Made by a program: the position numbers and the translations under genes
Part shown: in pieces, positions 24,211 to 36,281 of the stretch
Layout: each line of letters starts with the position of its first letter
Numbering within the stretch: position 1 is the first letter of the stretch
The notes under the pieces: model-generated
The model's input: the letters and a program-made list of their open reading frames with translations, nothing else
What the model was told of the DNA's origin: nothing
The model's database searches: none
Assembly: GCA_020740775.1 (NCBI GenBank)
Contig: JAHEWK010000005.1
Span: 2,294,001-2,358,000, forward strand
Length of the DNA: 64,000 nt
Source: Ilyonectria destructans
Taxonomy: Eukaryota; Ascomycota; Sordariomycetes; Hypocreales; Nectriaceae
Direction of reading: 5' to 3'

Positions 24211-27200
24211 CTAGCCAACCCACTTGCGCGCATTCAGGAACAGCTGGAACCAAGGACCATATTGGCCCCACTCAGCAAGCTGGTCTTCGGGCTTCCACGA
24301 TCCAACATCGGCCATGATGGTTCGCTCCGGATGAGGCATCATAGCCACAACACGGCCATCCCTGCTCTTCACACCGGCGATACCCTGGGGGCTACCGTTG
24401 GGGTTGGAAGGGTACTGCTCCGTGACATGTCCATAGTTGTCGATGTAACGGAGTGGAATGAGTCCGTTGCCGTTGAGTGAAGGCAGATCGCCATCAGAAG
24501 CAAACTCGGCTCGGCCTTCGCCGTGTGACACAACAATGGGGAGAGAGGATCCAGCCATACCAGAGAAGAATACCGAGTTGGCTGATTTATCTTCAATGGT
24601 CACCATGGAAACTCGGCCCTCAAACTGTGAGCTCGCGTTCTCGACTATAACGGGGTCAGTGGTTGATCGCCAGTGGATTAGAATATGTGTATGGAGACAT
24701 ACCAAAGGTGGGCCAGGCTTCGGCTCCAGGAATCAACTCCTTGACTACAACAGTCACAGTTAGTAATCACTCATATTGAAAAGGAGAGCTTGGAAATTGA
24801 CGCACGTCTGGTAAGCATCTGGCAACCGTTGCAGACACCAAACGAGAAGGTGTCGGCTCGCTGGAAGAAAGCCTCAAAGGTCTTGCGGGCGCCGTCGTGC
24901 ATGAGAATGGATTGAGCCCATCCATTGCCAGCACCGAGAACGTCACTGCAGCATACCTGTCAGTCCTTGCAACACATCTAGGATGAGCGTCTCAGATATT
25001 CCTTACCCGTAAGAGAAACCACCACATGCAGCCAAGCCACGGAATCCATCCAGTGAGAAGCCGTCCAAAATGTCGGACATGTGGACATCGACGGCGTCGA
25101 AGCCCGCAGCTCGGAAAGCAAAGGCCATTTCGGCATGGCCATTCACACCCTGCTCTCGCAAGATTGCAACTGTTGGAGTGCCTGTCAGCAATCATCCCTC
25201 TACCGAATTATTCAAACAAGCTTACCTCTAGGCTTGTAAACCAGGCTCTTAAGGTTAGTCATGGTCGGCAAGCTGACGTCCGCAGGGTCGAACTTCAACT
25301 TGAAGTGAAGACCAGGGTCCTTGCTATCCTTGATGGAATCGAACTCTGACTGGGCACAAGCTGGGTCATCACGGAGCTTCTGCATCTCAAGGGAAGTGCT
25401 CGACCACCATTGCTGAATCTGGGTTCGGTCCAGGTCAACAAGCGCCTTGGCCTTGTACCTGACGACAAGAGACTGCTTAGATGTGGGTCGAACGTAACCA
25501 ATGGTCTTGATCAAGCCAGGAGGAGGACCGCAGGTAGCGAAGCAGCGCTTGAACTTGATCTCGTCGCTTCGTCGGATCTGGAAAACGGCACCGAGCTCTT
25601 CGTTGAAGAGAGTGTCGAGAACCTCGGCGTCAGACTTGGCAAGGTTATCAAGGGAGATTTCAGCACCGCATCGACCGGCGAACATCATCTCGGCGACAGT
25701 GGTAAGCAAACCTCCGTCTGAACGATCGTGGTAGGCCAGGACGATATTTTCCTGTCAAACTTGTGTCAGCAATCAATCATCCTGCCTAACCGAAGAAACA
25801 TACCTGGTGCAATTGCCACATAGCGTCGAAGAAGTCGCGGATCAGCTCGACGTCGCGGACGTCAGGGACCTCGTTTCCGATCTGGCCTAGGCACTGAGCC
25901 AGGGCAGAACCTCCCATAGCTTTGAAGCCTTGAGCAAGATCAACGAAGATGAGCAGACTGTCGCCAACCTCCTCAACACGACGGAGCTGGGGTGTCCAAG
26001 TGCTGCGTACATCCTCGACCAGACTGAAGGCCGAGATGACTAGAGAAACCGGAGCAGTAACAGTCTTAGACTCGGAAGTCTCCTTGTCTTTCCAAGAAGC
26101 CTTCATTGACAGTGAGTCCTTGCCAACAGGGATGGAGATGCCCAACTCAGGGCAAAGTTCCATGCCGATGGCTTGAACCGCATCGTAGAGGGCGGCACCC
26201 TCACCGGGGTGGCCTACAGCCGCCATCCAGTTGGCAGAGAGCTTGACACGCTTCAAGTCTCCGTTGACAGAACCAGGCTTAATGTCAGCAGCACCAAGGT
26301 TCATCAAACTCTCGGCAACAGCCATTCGGGCGGAGGCGGCAGCAGAGACTAAAGCAAGAGTAGGCTTCTCTCCCCTAGAAAGGCTGTTAGTAATTGTTTT
26401 TGATTGTCAAAATTCTGGGGGTTGCTTACATGGCCATGGCCTCACCTCGGCGAGTCTTCTCGTCGACGCTGAAGCTAGTCAGGGTGACGGCGACATCGGC
26501 GACAGGAGTCTGCCAGGGGCCAACAAGCTGGTCTCGAACAGACAAACCACCAACAGTACGGTCACCAATGGTGATGAGGAAGCTCTTGGATCCAACGGAG
26601 GGCAAGTTGAAGACGAGCTCCGTGGCCTTGGTGATCATCTGGCCAAGATCGGATGAACCGCACTGTTCCGTCATGCTCTTCACGGCATCGAAGGGACGCA
26701 GGTTCTTCTGGACTCTCTGAACGTCCTTAGAGACTCTTCGTCCAGGGGGGAAGAGAACATCCATGGGGAGGTTGATGGGGTCGATGGGGGGTTGAGCAGT
26801 GGGCTCGCGGTCTGTCAGGACAAGCTTGGCGACGCCGTTCTCTGCTTGGGAAACAGCATTTCCAACAACGGAGAATCCGCAACGCTCTCGTCGGCAGATG
26901 CTAGTGAAGCGGTTGAGACCATCTCGGTTAACAAGGAGGACTGAGATTCGAGATTAGTCGTGAACTTGCAAAAGTGCATACGTTGATGTAAAGCACATAC
27001 CGTATCGCTCCTGGGCCTCGTTACACCAAATCTATCAAACGGACGATTATTAGTTTTTTGATTAGTGAAAATCCCGTATTCAGACGTACCTGAAGAGGGG
27101 ACATGGAGTTGTCGGCGCTTTCGACCTGTCGAAGCTCGAACTTGCCACCAAATCCAGCGTCCTTCACAAGCTCTGTAGGTTGTTAGCAAATATGATATTT

Positions 27201-29247
27201 CAAGTTCACAAACGGTTGGAAGCTACTGACCAGGAAGAGCATTGGAAAGACCACCGGCACCCACATCGTGGATGAAAGCGATGGGGCTCTCAGGGCCCAA
27301 GGCAACGCAGGTGTTGATAACCATCTGAGCACGTCGCTCCATCTCGGGGTTTCCACGCTGGACACTGTCAAAGTCAAGATCTGCGGTGTCCTCAGTACCT
27401 TGGTTTGATGAGGCCGCACCACCACCTATGACATCGATTAGCTTCTGCCATTGCAAGATCATTGTATAGTAATACTAACCAAGTCCGATGAGCATGGCAG
27501 GACCTCCAAGAACAATAACCTAGGGGATTCAAGTTAGTCACTCTCAAAATAACCTTCACCAGAACTTGACGTTAAATTGATAATGCCAATTAATTCTGCT
27601 TCAGAAGTAATGGGAGATAAATGGTATCTTACATGGGCGCCATCTTCAACGTGAGCCTCCTCCTTGAGGGCATGTTGAGGTCGAACACTTCCGATACCAC
27701 CAGCAATCTATGAAGTCCAAGTTAGCAAAAGATGTCCAACGGAAATCAGAGATACCGATAGAATTAGGTATTTTCATGAGGTGAAGCATCAGTGTTGCAA
27801 GTTGTGGGTTGACTAACCATGATGGGCTTGTGGTAACCCCGGTACTCGGGGGCCTCAGACTCGGCCTCATTCGTGAGAAGTGTTCTGAAAGTTCCAGTAA
27901 GGGCAGGGCGACCAAACTCGTTGTTAAATCGCGCCGAACCAATGGGAGCTTCCAGCATAATGTCGAGACTGGAAGCGTAGTGGGAAGGTCGTCCGATGTC
28001 AACCTCCCAGGGCTGTTTGTTGCCAGGGATCAAAAGGTCCGAAACCCAGAAACCGCAGAGACCTGCCTTAGGGGCAGAGCCACGTCCTACAGCACCCTCA
28101 TCACGGATCTCACCTCCACTGCCCGTGGCGGCACCGGGGAAGGGAGAAATGGCGGTGGGGTGGTTGTGGGTTTCAACCTTAATCAAAGGCTGAACAACCT
28201 CCTTGGTAAGCTTCCAGCTGCCAGTGGAGTAATCAGGGGCCCAAAAGTTGCCCTCGTCGCCAGACATACTATCCAGACAGATGTTAATGAATATAAATCA
28301 AACATCATGCATCATTTTAAATCAAAGCATGACACAATTCCATAAAGAAGGTTTGGAGAAAGGCTTCCAAGAAAAAGGATGCTTACACAGCTGCATTGTC
28401 GGAGTAGGCGCTGATGACGTAGTCGGGGTTCTTCTTGTGCGTGTTCTTGATCATGCCAAAGAGGCTGTTGGGCTGGCTCTCGCCATCAATGGTCCAAGAC
28501 GCATTGAAAACATGGTGTCGGCAATGCTCCGAGTTGACTTGAGCAAACATGAAAAGCTCAACATCATTCTACATCACGATGTGTTAGTCACTGGGATGTG
28601 GGGTTGAAAAAAGTGGCTCATACGGGCGATCGTCCGAGGGCAGTGTACTGCTTGACCAAATATTCCATGTTGGGCTTATCAAGTCCAAGGCCAGCCTTCT
28701 TATTATGCTCCTCGAGGGCGGCGAGAGGACCTTTTTCATCGGAAAAGATGTCGACAACAACCAAGGGGTTTCGGGCTCCGTGAGCGAACATGTCGTCGAG
28801 GACAGGAGGGGAAGTGCTGAAGAGCTCGGTCATGCGGTCGTAGATGATATCCTTGAAGGCCAGGTCCTGCTCTCCCTTGTATTCCTCCTCGAATTCGACG
28901 GTAACGGCTCGGCCTCGTTCGATGCGGTTCACGGTCTTTAGGCCGCAAACGACGGCGATGCTGGAGGCCTTGGAGCTCCATGGCGATTGGTTTCGAGGGG
29001 AAATGAAAATTTCGACAGTCTTTCCATCAGTTCCGGTCGAGGTAGCGGTGGCGGGGTGGTCAATGGCCTGAAGAATCTGCTTGACCTTGGCGAGAATGGC
29101 CGGGTCATCGGTCTCGAGATCGACGTAGTATTGCCATGATCCGGAAAGCTCGGCGACCTTGACAGAGCTCTGATCGTTGATGCGCTGCACGAGCTTCTGC
29201 AACTCCGAAGCCGTGAAGCACGACTCGCCGACCAGAACCTGGTGCAT
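24211..29247 (-). CDS. ADE6: Phosphoribosylformylglycinamidine synthase (FGAMS)
   Basis: Catalyses ATP- and glutamine-dependent conversion of FGAR to FGAM, the fourth step of de novo purine synthesis, in the cytosol. Fifteen exons close in phase: 28624-29247, 28387-28568, 27818-28268, 27633-27707, 27480-27519, 27231-27425, 27090-27172, 27001-27031, 26430-26940, 25804-26374, 25226-25751, 25007-25181, 24806-24945, 24703-24744, 24211-24644, giving 1359 aa, close to the 1358 aa I recall for yeast Ade6. Signatures in order: [67 protein letters not shown] in the second synthetase half, then a C-terminal class I glutamine amidotransferase with nucleophile Cys about 1193 (GVCNGC) and His/Glu about 1320/1322 (PHPER). 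Introns are 44-118 nt; the 31-, 40- and 42-nt exons are unusually small. The start follows from the first ATG of the conserved N-terminus ([12 protein letters not shown]). Confidence 0.97.
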
Positions 29248-31811
29248 GGTGAAAAGTTGCTGCGCTGCGCGTTGGCTTCAAAGCAGGATGCGCTTTGACG
29301 TCGTCGTCTCGTTGTGGCGGGGTTGGAAAAAAATGTCTATCGCCCATGACCGCGGGGTGATACAGTCACAATTGAAAGTGGGATGGATTGCCGGATCCGG
29401 GATAACCTTACTCCGTGACGGGAAATGCCGCTCTCCTGTGGTCTTCAACAAGCTATCCACGGGATCTTACATTATTACAGTTGCTTGGTCCAATGCCTAT
29501 TGATCTATCTTCTCAGATAATTATCCCATTTCTTCGTCCGACATTCTCTCCTGCCTCTAACTGCTTTCACCTCATCATTGTCCTCGCACGTGTCATGGCG
29601 GGGCTCAAGGTGGGGCTGTCAATTCGCAAGTCCCTACCAAAAATGGTGCACTTTACCAAGCGGGGTTATTGCATCGGCAGTTGACGCCTACCTAGGCAGG
29701 TGAGCGGGAAAGATAATTGATCATTTCTTACTGGTGGTAAACGCATCTCTTAATGGGCCTAGTTTCACAGAGTACCTCTCAAATCAATCCTTTATTTGCG
29801 TTACTGTAAAAATGTTGCAGGTTGGGTATTTGCCCAAAAACGATGCCCATGTCAATGCATCCTGAAAGATTTGAAGATAACAGTCGAAACTACCCAATCA
29901 ACTACGACCTTTGTCTAGAGGAGTCTCTACAATAGATAGTTCAGCGTTAAAGTACCAACTCAAGTTAAGGTTATTCTAGAACATCTTCTGGGTGCAGGGG
30001 TGCAGCCGTTCCCGCTATCGCTATTTTCGCCTGCCTTTTGCGGCAAGGCGAAGACAAGGATTGCTATCTTGGAATTGAACGTGAACACTTCCATTATATC
30101 AAGGAACAGTATGTACTCCTACGCCAAACCTTGAGGATTAATTTCCCCAGGTTTTGGTATATCAACAAAATGCGGTCTACCAAGAATTGTAAAAGCAGAT
30201 GCAGTTCAACTATTCAGGATTTACATGATAAGCCACTCCTCAACATATCTACTCACATTTAAATCTCAAGGGGCAATACAGCAAAGAATCTCTAAGGCAG
30301 CAGGAGTGATTTCGTACTTGACTGAAAGGTAGAGTAGATGCCAAGCTTAACAACCAGCTCCTTTCCTTCAACCCGCCTTAAGAAATATACAGTAACTAAT
30401 TATCGAGGTTCCGGCTACGTGACTGGCAAAACCCTCTTCAGTTTCGTGTAATCACAAGTGAAGATATATCTGCCACGTGATGGGTAAACCTGAGTTCAGC
30501 TTCGGCAGTGGTACGAATGATGATTTTAGGATAACCCATGGGCGCGATTATTGAACAAAGATATCATCTACAACTTGTGCAAAGACTGGGTAATGAATTA
30601 ACGATTCCACGAGAAGGATATATCCAACAGCAAGGAGGACGAAAGATGCGTGCTACACTATTCCATGAGAAAGTCAAAAGGCATTTATGCTCGTTAGAAA
30701 ATGATTGAACAATCTTTTTTATCTTACAAGTGCCTCCGCCATGAAGCCATAATGCGGAAGGAGAAAAAGAGTCGACCGGATCAATTGAGAGAGCGAGACA
30801 ACTTGCAGGTCAAAGTCTATCGATCGTCTAACCCGACGTCATCAATTTCCCGCAGATGCAAGAGTTCATAGTCGAAACCTGTCAGACTCCTCGATGAGCA
30901 GTTTGATACACCGTTCGGCGTGTAAGCATGAGACCTGGATGGGTGATTCTTGCTTACGAATCTCTTAGTCGGGGACACCGAATGAAAGGTTTGGAGAGAC
31001 TGCTTCAACCTTGCACGAAGGTCTAGCCAGATACTGGGATCAACATGCCGATCGCCCTTACCACTAATCTCTCACAACGATAATGCCGAAAGTACCCATT
31101 AGAGGTGCTTAAGATCAGCTAGCTCCAAAAAAAAAAAGTCTTGGCCTCTTTTAAGCATTCGGGGACCTGACCTTTTTGCAACATGTCAAGCAATGCCAAG
31201 CCTCTTACGCCCGTTCTGCATGTGTAGCTAAGAAATACTTGGATACAATACCGCTCAACGTCATCTTGACCTTTGTAGTCTAACGTGGTTGCGCAACACC
31301 CAGTGAACACAGAAGGGCAGCGTTATAAACATCCCTGTTGCCGATTCCCGAGAACAGGCAGGGTAGATGACGCCGACATCGGAAAGGGGACGTGAAACCC
31401 TGGCTTTGAACTGCTTGCGGGCGCAACACGAGGGTTGAGGACCGGTTGGTCCTGGCAGGTATGGTACATGCGGATGAGAGTCGGAAGACTTTTGAACGAA
31501 AAGCGGGCTCATGCGTGGTCCGGCAGATAGCTAATTTGGCCGCAGAGTGAGGTGGGTGGTCAACGGAAGCGTCAATTCCACTCTCATCGTCAGCTGTATC
31601 ATTCTCCTTCCTGCTGGAGTGTGTGCTGTCAGGAATAGACACTGTCGGTTAAGAGCGGAAAGAAGGCGCAGGAAGACAAGTGTTTACATCACTCGCCCGT
31701 GTGCCATGCGGAATGAGGTGCTAGAACTAGGCGAAGGCAGGGCGGTCCTTACCGTTAATCTACCGTCGCCTAAATTCGACATTGGACCAACACAGGCTGC
31801 AAAAAAAAACA
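29248..31811. other. Gene-free stretch upstream of ADE6
   Basis: The first few hundred bases should contain the ADE6 promoter. I see no recognisable coding or RNA gene; all frames are short and the region is moderately AT-rich. The right end runs into the inverted-repeat element. Confidence 0.45.
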
Positions 31812-32120
31812 AGAGTATTGCTGTTTGCACAGACAATAAAGTACATCAATACGAAAGAGAATTTTCGACAATAACGTACTTAATACAGTATTTGAGTAAA
31901 GTAATAATAATACCACTAGTTATTAGTATTTATTATTCCTCAGTTTTAATTTTATTTCTATTTACTTCTATTTATTTTTCCTTTATTTCTATCTTATTGT
32001 ATGGCCTTAGCCTACGCCTGCTACTAACAACACGCATGAGTTAGGCACATGGATTGAACTGAGGCTCACTACGTATTAGTAGGAAGAAAGATGTGTACTC
32101 GTGAGCGAATAGCAATACCT
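31812..32120. mobile_element. MITE-like element of about 0.3 kb
   Basis: The left end AGAGTATTGCTGTTTGCAC (31812-31830) and the inverted right end (32101-32120, reading AGGTATTGCTATTCGCTCAC on the minus strand) are diverged copies of the 19-bp terminal repeat found perfectly at 50574 and 51122. The interior is AT-rich and has no transposase. Possible direct repeats AAAAACAA flank it on both sides (just left of 31812 and at about 32124), which would fit an 8-bp target duplication of hAT type, but the left copy lies in a poly-A run and may be coincidence. Confidence 0.55.
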
Positions 32121-35100
32121 ACCTAAAAACAACCAGGGGTACACAATCCAAGGTAGCTTCCTAAACAGGAATGACGGCCGGGTGGCCCCATGAGTTTGAA
32201 ACCCAGGCCCCTACCGGAGGTCCCGGGAACTTGGCGTCAGCAGTGAAGAAACACTGGTTAGTGCGAAACGCTCCGCGGAAACCAATTTTCGATGCTATCG
32301 AGTGTCGTGTTGCATGGATTTCGGAAGATTAAATTAGGAAAACAGGCGCTCAAGATCTGCGAAGCCGCGAGTAGCCGGGCTGGCGCCATGCACCTGGCGG
32401 GTGTGGCGTTTGGCTATTCCATCCCGGAGAGCAACTTGTAATTTGACGTCGCTGAGAAAAATCCTGCCACCGCCTGATGAACGCCCCGTACAAACATGAT
32501 TGTCAGGTCGCACTGGGACGAGCGTTTTCAGACGAGCATATGGAAGCGGGTCCCGAAAGCCAAGCCAGTACATTGATGCGGTACGGTCTTGGCTTTTGCG
32601 GCCCAATTTCCCTGGTTTGTAAGAGTGGGCGCGGCCATTGGGAATTTGGTAAAGGACCAAGCCAAGCGTTCGTTGGGATTCCCTGGACAGAGGATGATGT
32701 TGGATCCCGGAAGGATTAACAAAAACCCCTAATACGTGTTGCGACATTCCGTCAGTTTGGCACGCGAGATGCTCGTCGAGAAAAAATGCAGATCCCTTGT
32801 TGGGCCCCCCTCGTCGTCAGCACCGCGCTCAGACATCTTTTCAGCCGCCTTTAGCCATTCCCATGGTTGAGTACCGCGTGGAGCATACGTGCTGTGGACG
32901 GATCCTTCGGGGTACGCACGCTCATCAGTTATGGTCTTGCGGATCTTGCGCCAGCTGAGGATGGTGAGATTTTCTGGGCGGCAGACGAGACAAACCGCCA
33001 TGTGGCCCAAATCCCAGCTGCAGATATAGCCAAGACCTTGGAGTCACAGTGGATAGACTTTGGACCTGGGGAAGCCAGGAAGTAGCCAGCCGAGGTCTTT
33101 GGCCAAGTGCAGGCCTCCAACAGACCATGTCGGGCCAAGGGAGCCTATTATGCGGAGAGCGTTGTTGATGTTATGTAATGGAATCTTTCCCCAGATACCA
33201 AGACCACACGAGAGAGGCCAGAAGCGAGGAACAGTGCTTACGTCCCCAGAGTCAGGAGGAAAAGCAATAAATAATACGGGGCCTGATGGGGCGGTGGGTT
33301 TCGATGAGACCACCTGTATCTAGATCCACGCACCAGCACCAGATGATCATTGCGGAGCGTGGCAGATGCCGGACCACGAGCGACAACTTGAGAAGTGGTT
33401 AAAACCTCTAGAGAGAGCGCCAAGACATGCAGAAAAGAAAGCAAAAAACCAGCGCGCAACCGAAGTGATCGGCGGAGGAACGACTAGCTTTTTGTCTAGT
33501 CTGTCCGGGAGGAATCCATCCTTTGCATGGTTGAGGTCGCCGAAGTGCAGCAGACATGGGTTAAGCTCCACCGCGCCCGTCTTATTAGCATACATCCATG
33601 CGCGATGATAAGACAAGCAACATGCGTCGAACCTAGCTGGACAGGCTGCCATCGAGTGTAGTTCGACAATGGCGAAAATGAGTTAGGACCGGCGGGTAGT
33701 ACGACTGTTGCGTAAAAGGCGCGCACTAACACCAACACACGAAATGTGACGGCCCAAGGGGCTAGCCAGGGATAAGCCGCCCAAGGTTGAACCGCGGTGC
33801 GCGACTCGGCCAGATGAGAGTCACAGGCCGGTGCAGGGAATGTGTAGCCAAGACATGCGCTTGCATGCGGTCACGAACGGAGCAAAAGAAACTTGCAAGC
33901 CGTGTTGCTTGGCATTGGCCGTCGACCAGCATGCAGTGGAAACGCCGTCTGGACCGTGTTAGCTTGGGGCTAACGCAGGCCGAGTTGGGCCTTGCTGAGC
34001 CGAGAGACTAGAAGACACAAGGAAGCGGGAATGGAAACACGGAGCGGATGAGGCTCCAAAGCCGATAGTGGGCGGAGGCGGGACTCCGTTGCGTCGTCGC
34101 CCGCCGGAGATACGGGAGCATTGCTACGGCGTGGCGCTGCGGATATGACGAAATGAACTCCCGCATAGGTGTCCGGCCGGCCAGCCAGCAAACAACGGCC
34201 GACTCCAGAAACGGCAAGCCAACGCGGCGTATCGTCGACGGTTGTCCGCCCAGAACCGTTGCGATGGAGACGACCGCGCTGGGTGGACAGACGGACGGGA
34301 CCGTCACTGGAGAATCGAGCACGGCGAATGGAGACCGGAGGCCTGGAGAACCGGAGAACCTTGCTTGGTCTCGACCACGTGCGCCAAGCTGTGAAAGCCG
34401 TGACATATCGACCTTTGTCACGACGACCCTCGTCACTGCGCCCTTTGAGCAAATGGGCGCAGGGCGCAAGTCGCCAACGGGGAGAAAATTACGTACATTT
34501 GGGTTTGACTGGTGAGAGGCGAGTTGGAGAAACAGCCGAAAAATGATTTTTCTGCTAGCTCCAAATCTCCAACGCAAAACTCCAACAGCTGGTGGCACGG
34601 TCACACCCTCGCCACCTCCCCATGCCACTTGCGGCTTGCCATGACGGAGCCGCGAACCTTTTCCATACTGGGAAGTAAAACCGTATTTTTCTGTTCTGTG
34701 GCGTGAGGATGCCATCGGAGATCCCTTCCGCTAGGCTTGGCGCCTCGGATCATGGCGAAGCCAACCGCGGGCGACAGCTCTATCGCAGCGACCAGGTGAA
34801 TCGCATCGCCGTCGAGCGTGGGAAAGCAACAAATGCGCTCATCCAAGGTTCAGTATCAACGGCTCCGCTCTGTGAATCATTGCACCATGTCACACAGTTC
34901 GAAACTCCCTGTCGATGCAGCTCCAGAACGGATACTCTCTGGCTTTGGAGGATCAATCACGCCCTGAGGGACGCCTTCGGCGAATACTTGTGCCATGCTT
35001 CAACCAATCCCCTCCCCCCACCCCTTATCAGGCCAAGCGCCTGGAGCTCTTCGAGAACGCTGCCGCTTCAGGCCCAGCGTTCCCCACCATCGCGCCCCCA

Positions 35101-36281
35101 CCACCCATGTCCATGCCCTGGTTTAGCGGCCTCGCCCCTGTAAAGTCCCCGTCGATCGCCGCCGTAAGCCGACGCCCAGCAGCGGTGCAAAGACGATGAT
35201 GAAGGCCAACGGCGACTCGGGCCAGCCGCTTTCACGCTCAGAGACTTCAACTGAGCCGGCTTCTGTCGGCCCTCTCCAACTGTCAGGGACCCCTCGCCCC
35301 TCGTACGCCCCAGGCGCGATGCGCGATGCGCGGTCTAAACTCGCCCGGGCCAACGACGGTCTCGCCGGAGCATGTCTCAAAGGACGATGCAGCGGCCCGC
35401 AGCAGTGGGACGGCTTTGCAGCAGCAGATAGTCGTGGCCCGAAACCCTCATGATTACAAACCTATCTCGCAAGCGGCACCTGAAGCAATTGGGAACAATG
35501 TATCCCAGGGTAAAAGACCCATAATTCACTGCGATCGGTGGGACGGTTGCAGTCTCTCTCTGGTCCCCACTGTTCCCGGCGAACAGGACGTTGCCATCCA
35601 TCCATCCCTGGGCCAGCCATGTAGGATCCCTTCCTGGAAGGAATCCCACTTCCAAGGCTCCATCTAAGTTAGACGGCCCTTGGCATCGTATGGGAGGGGT
35701 AGCAATGGACCATCCATTACCACCACCGTTATCAGCCCCGTCAGTCCTCGCTCGTTTATTCGTGGCCGGTATCGTAGTCATTGATATGTGTAGAAGCAGG
35801 CAGTCAATTGCCTGAAGCCCGCCTTGCCTCAGTGGTGTAATAAGAAGGCGTTGCCACCCTGTTGCATCTCTGTCAGTCTCCCATCCACATCTCCAGTTTC
35901 CTTTAACATTGGCTACGGAGTACTCCGTACTTCTTCATCGACTCTGGCCACCCCGGTCCCCCCGCCTCATCGTTACCTCTTATTAGGTAAACGTAACAAC
36001 ATCTGACCGTCACACCTACCAACCAGTAGGCTACTGACCCCAACCCCGACAAAAAAGACCGGCGCATTCCCCATCTGCTCCCCAGGTCCATTTCCCCGCC
36101 TTACCCCGAAAGTCCCACTAGCCCCGGCTCGCAGGCGACACCCTAAACTTTAGGACAGAGATAAATATCCCATCCACCCGCTCTTCTCAACTCGACTCTT
36201 CTCCCCGGGCACGCCAATCCTTTCTCTTTTCATCTGGACGGTCCTTTCACATACAGAGACTCGCCAATCCACGACTCCACC
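32121..36281. other. Four-kilobase GC-rich stretch upstream of the permease
   Basis: No open frame has a recognisable product despite several frames over 200 codons on both strands around 34.0-34.7 kb, which are explained by high GC. The last few hundred bases are C/T-rich and are probably the promoter and leader of the amino-acid permease. A perfect 16-bp palindrome lies at 35914-35929 and a GATAA at 36160. A long upstream leader, an unannotated RNA or decayed sequence are all possible. Confidence 0.4.
35914..35929. promoter_or_regulatory. 16-bp perfect palindrome TACGGAGTACTCCGTA
   Basis: TACGGAGTACTCCGTA is self-complementary and lies about 350 bp upstream of the permease ATG. Half-site-like copies (TACGGAGTA or TACTCCGTA) occur near 689, 16986 and 56158. 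From memory this palindrome is frequent in filamentous ascomycete genomes, so it may be a dispersed motif rather than a specific operator. The binding factor is unknown. Confidence 0.4.

Noticed and set aside
32867..33085. Plus-strand frame with protein-like composition
   Set aside because: Only 72 codons, no recognisable motif, and overlaps longer equally unsupported frames on the other strand.
34008..34715. 235-codon minus-strand frame overlapped by plus-strand frames
   Set aside because: Several frames are open at once in GC-rich DNA and none shows a domain or typical fungal protein composition.
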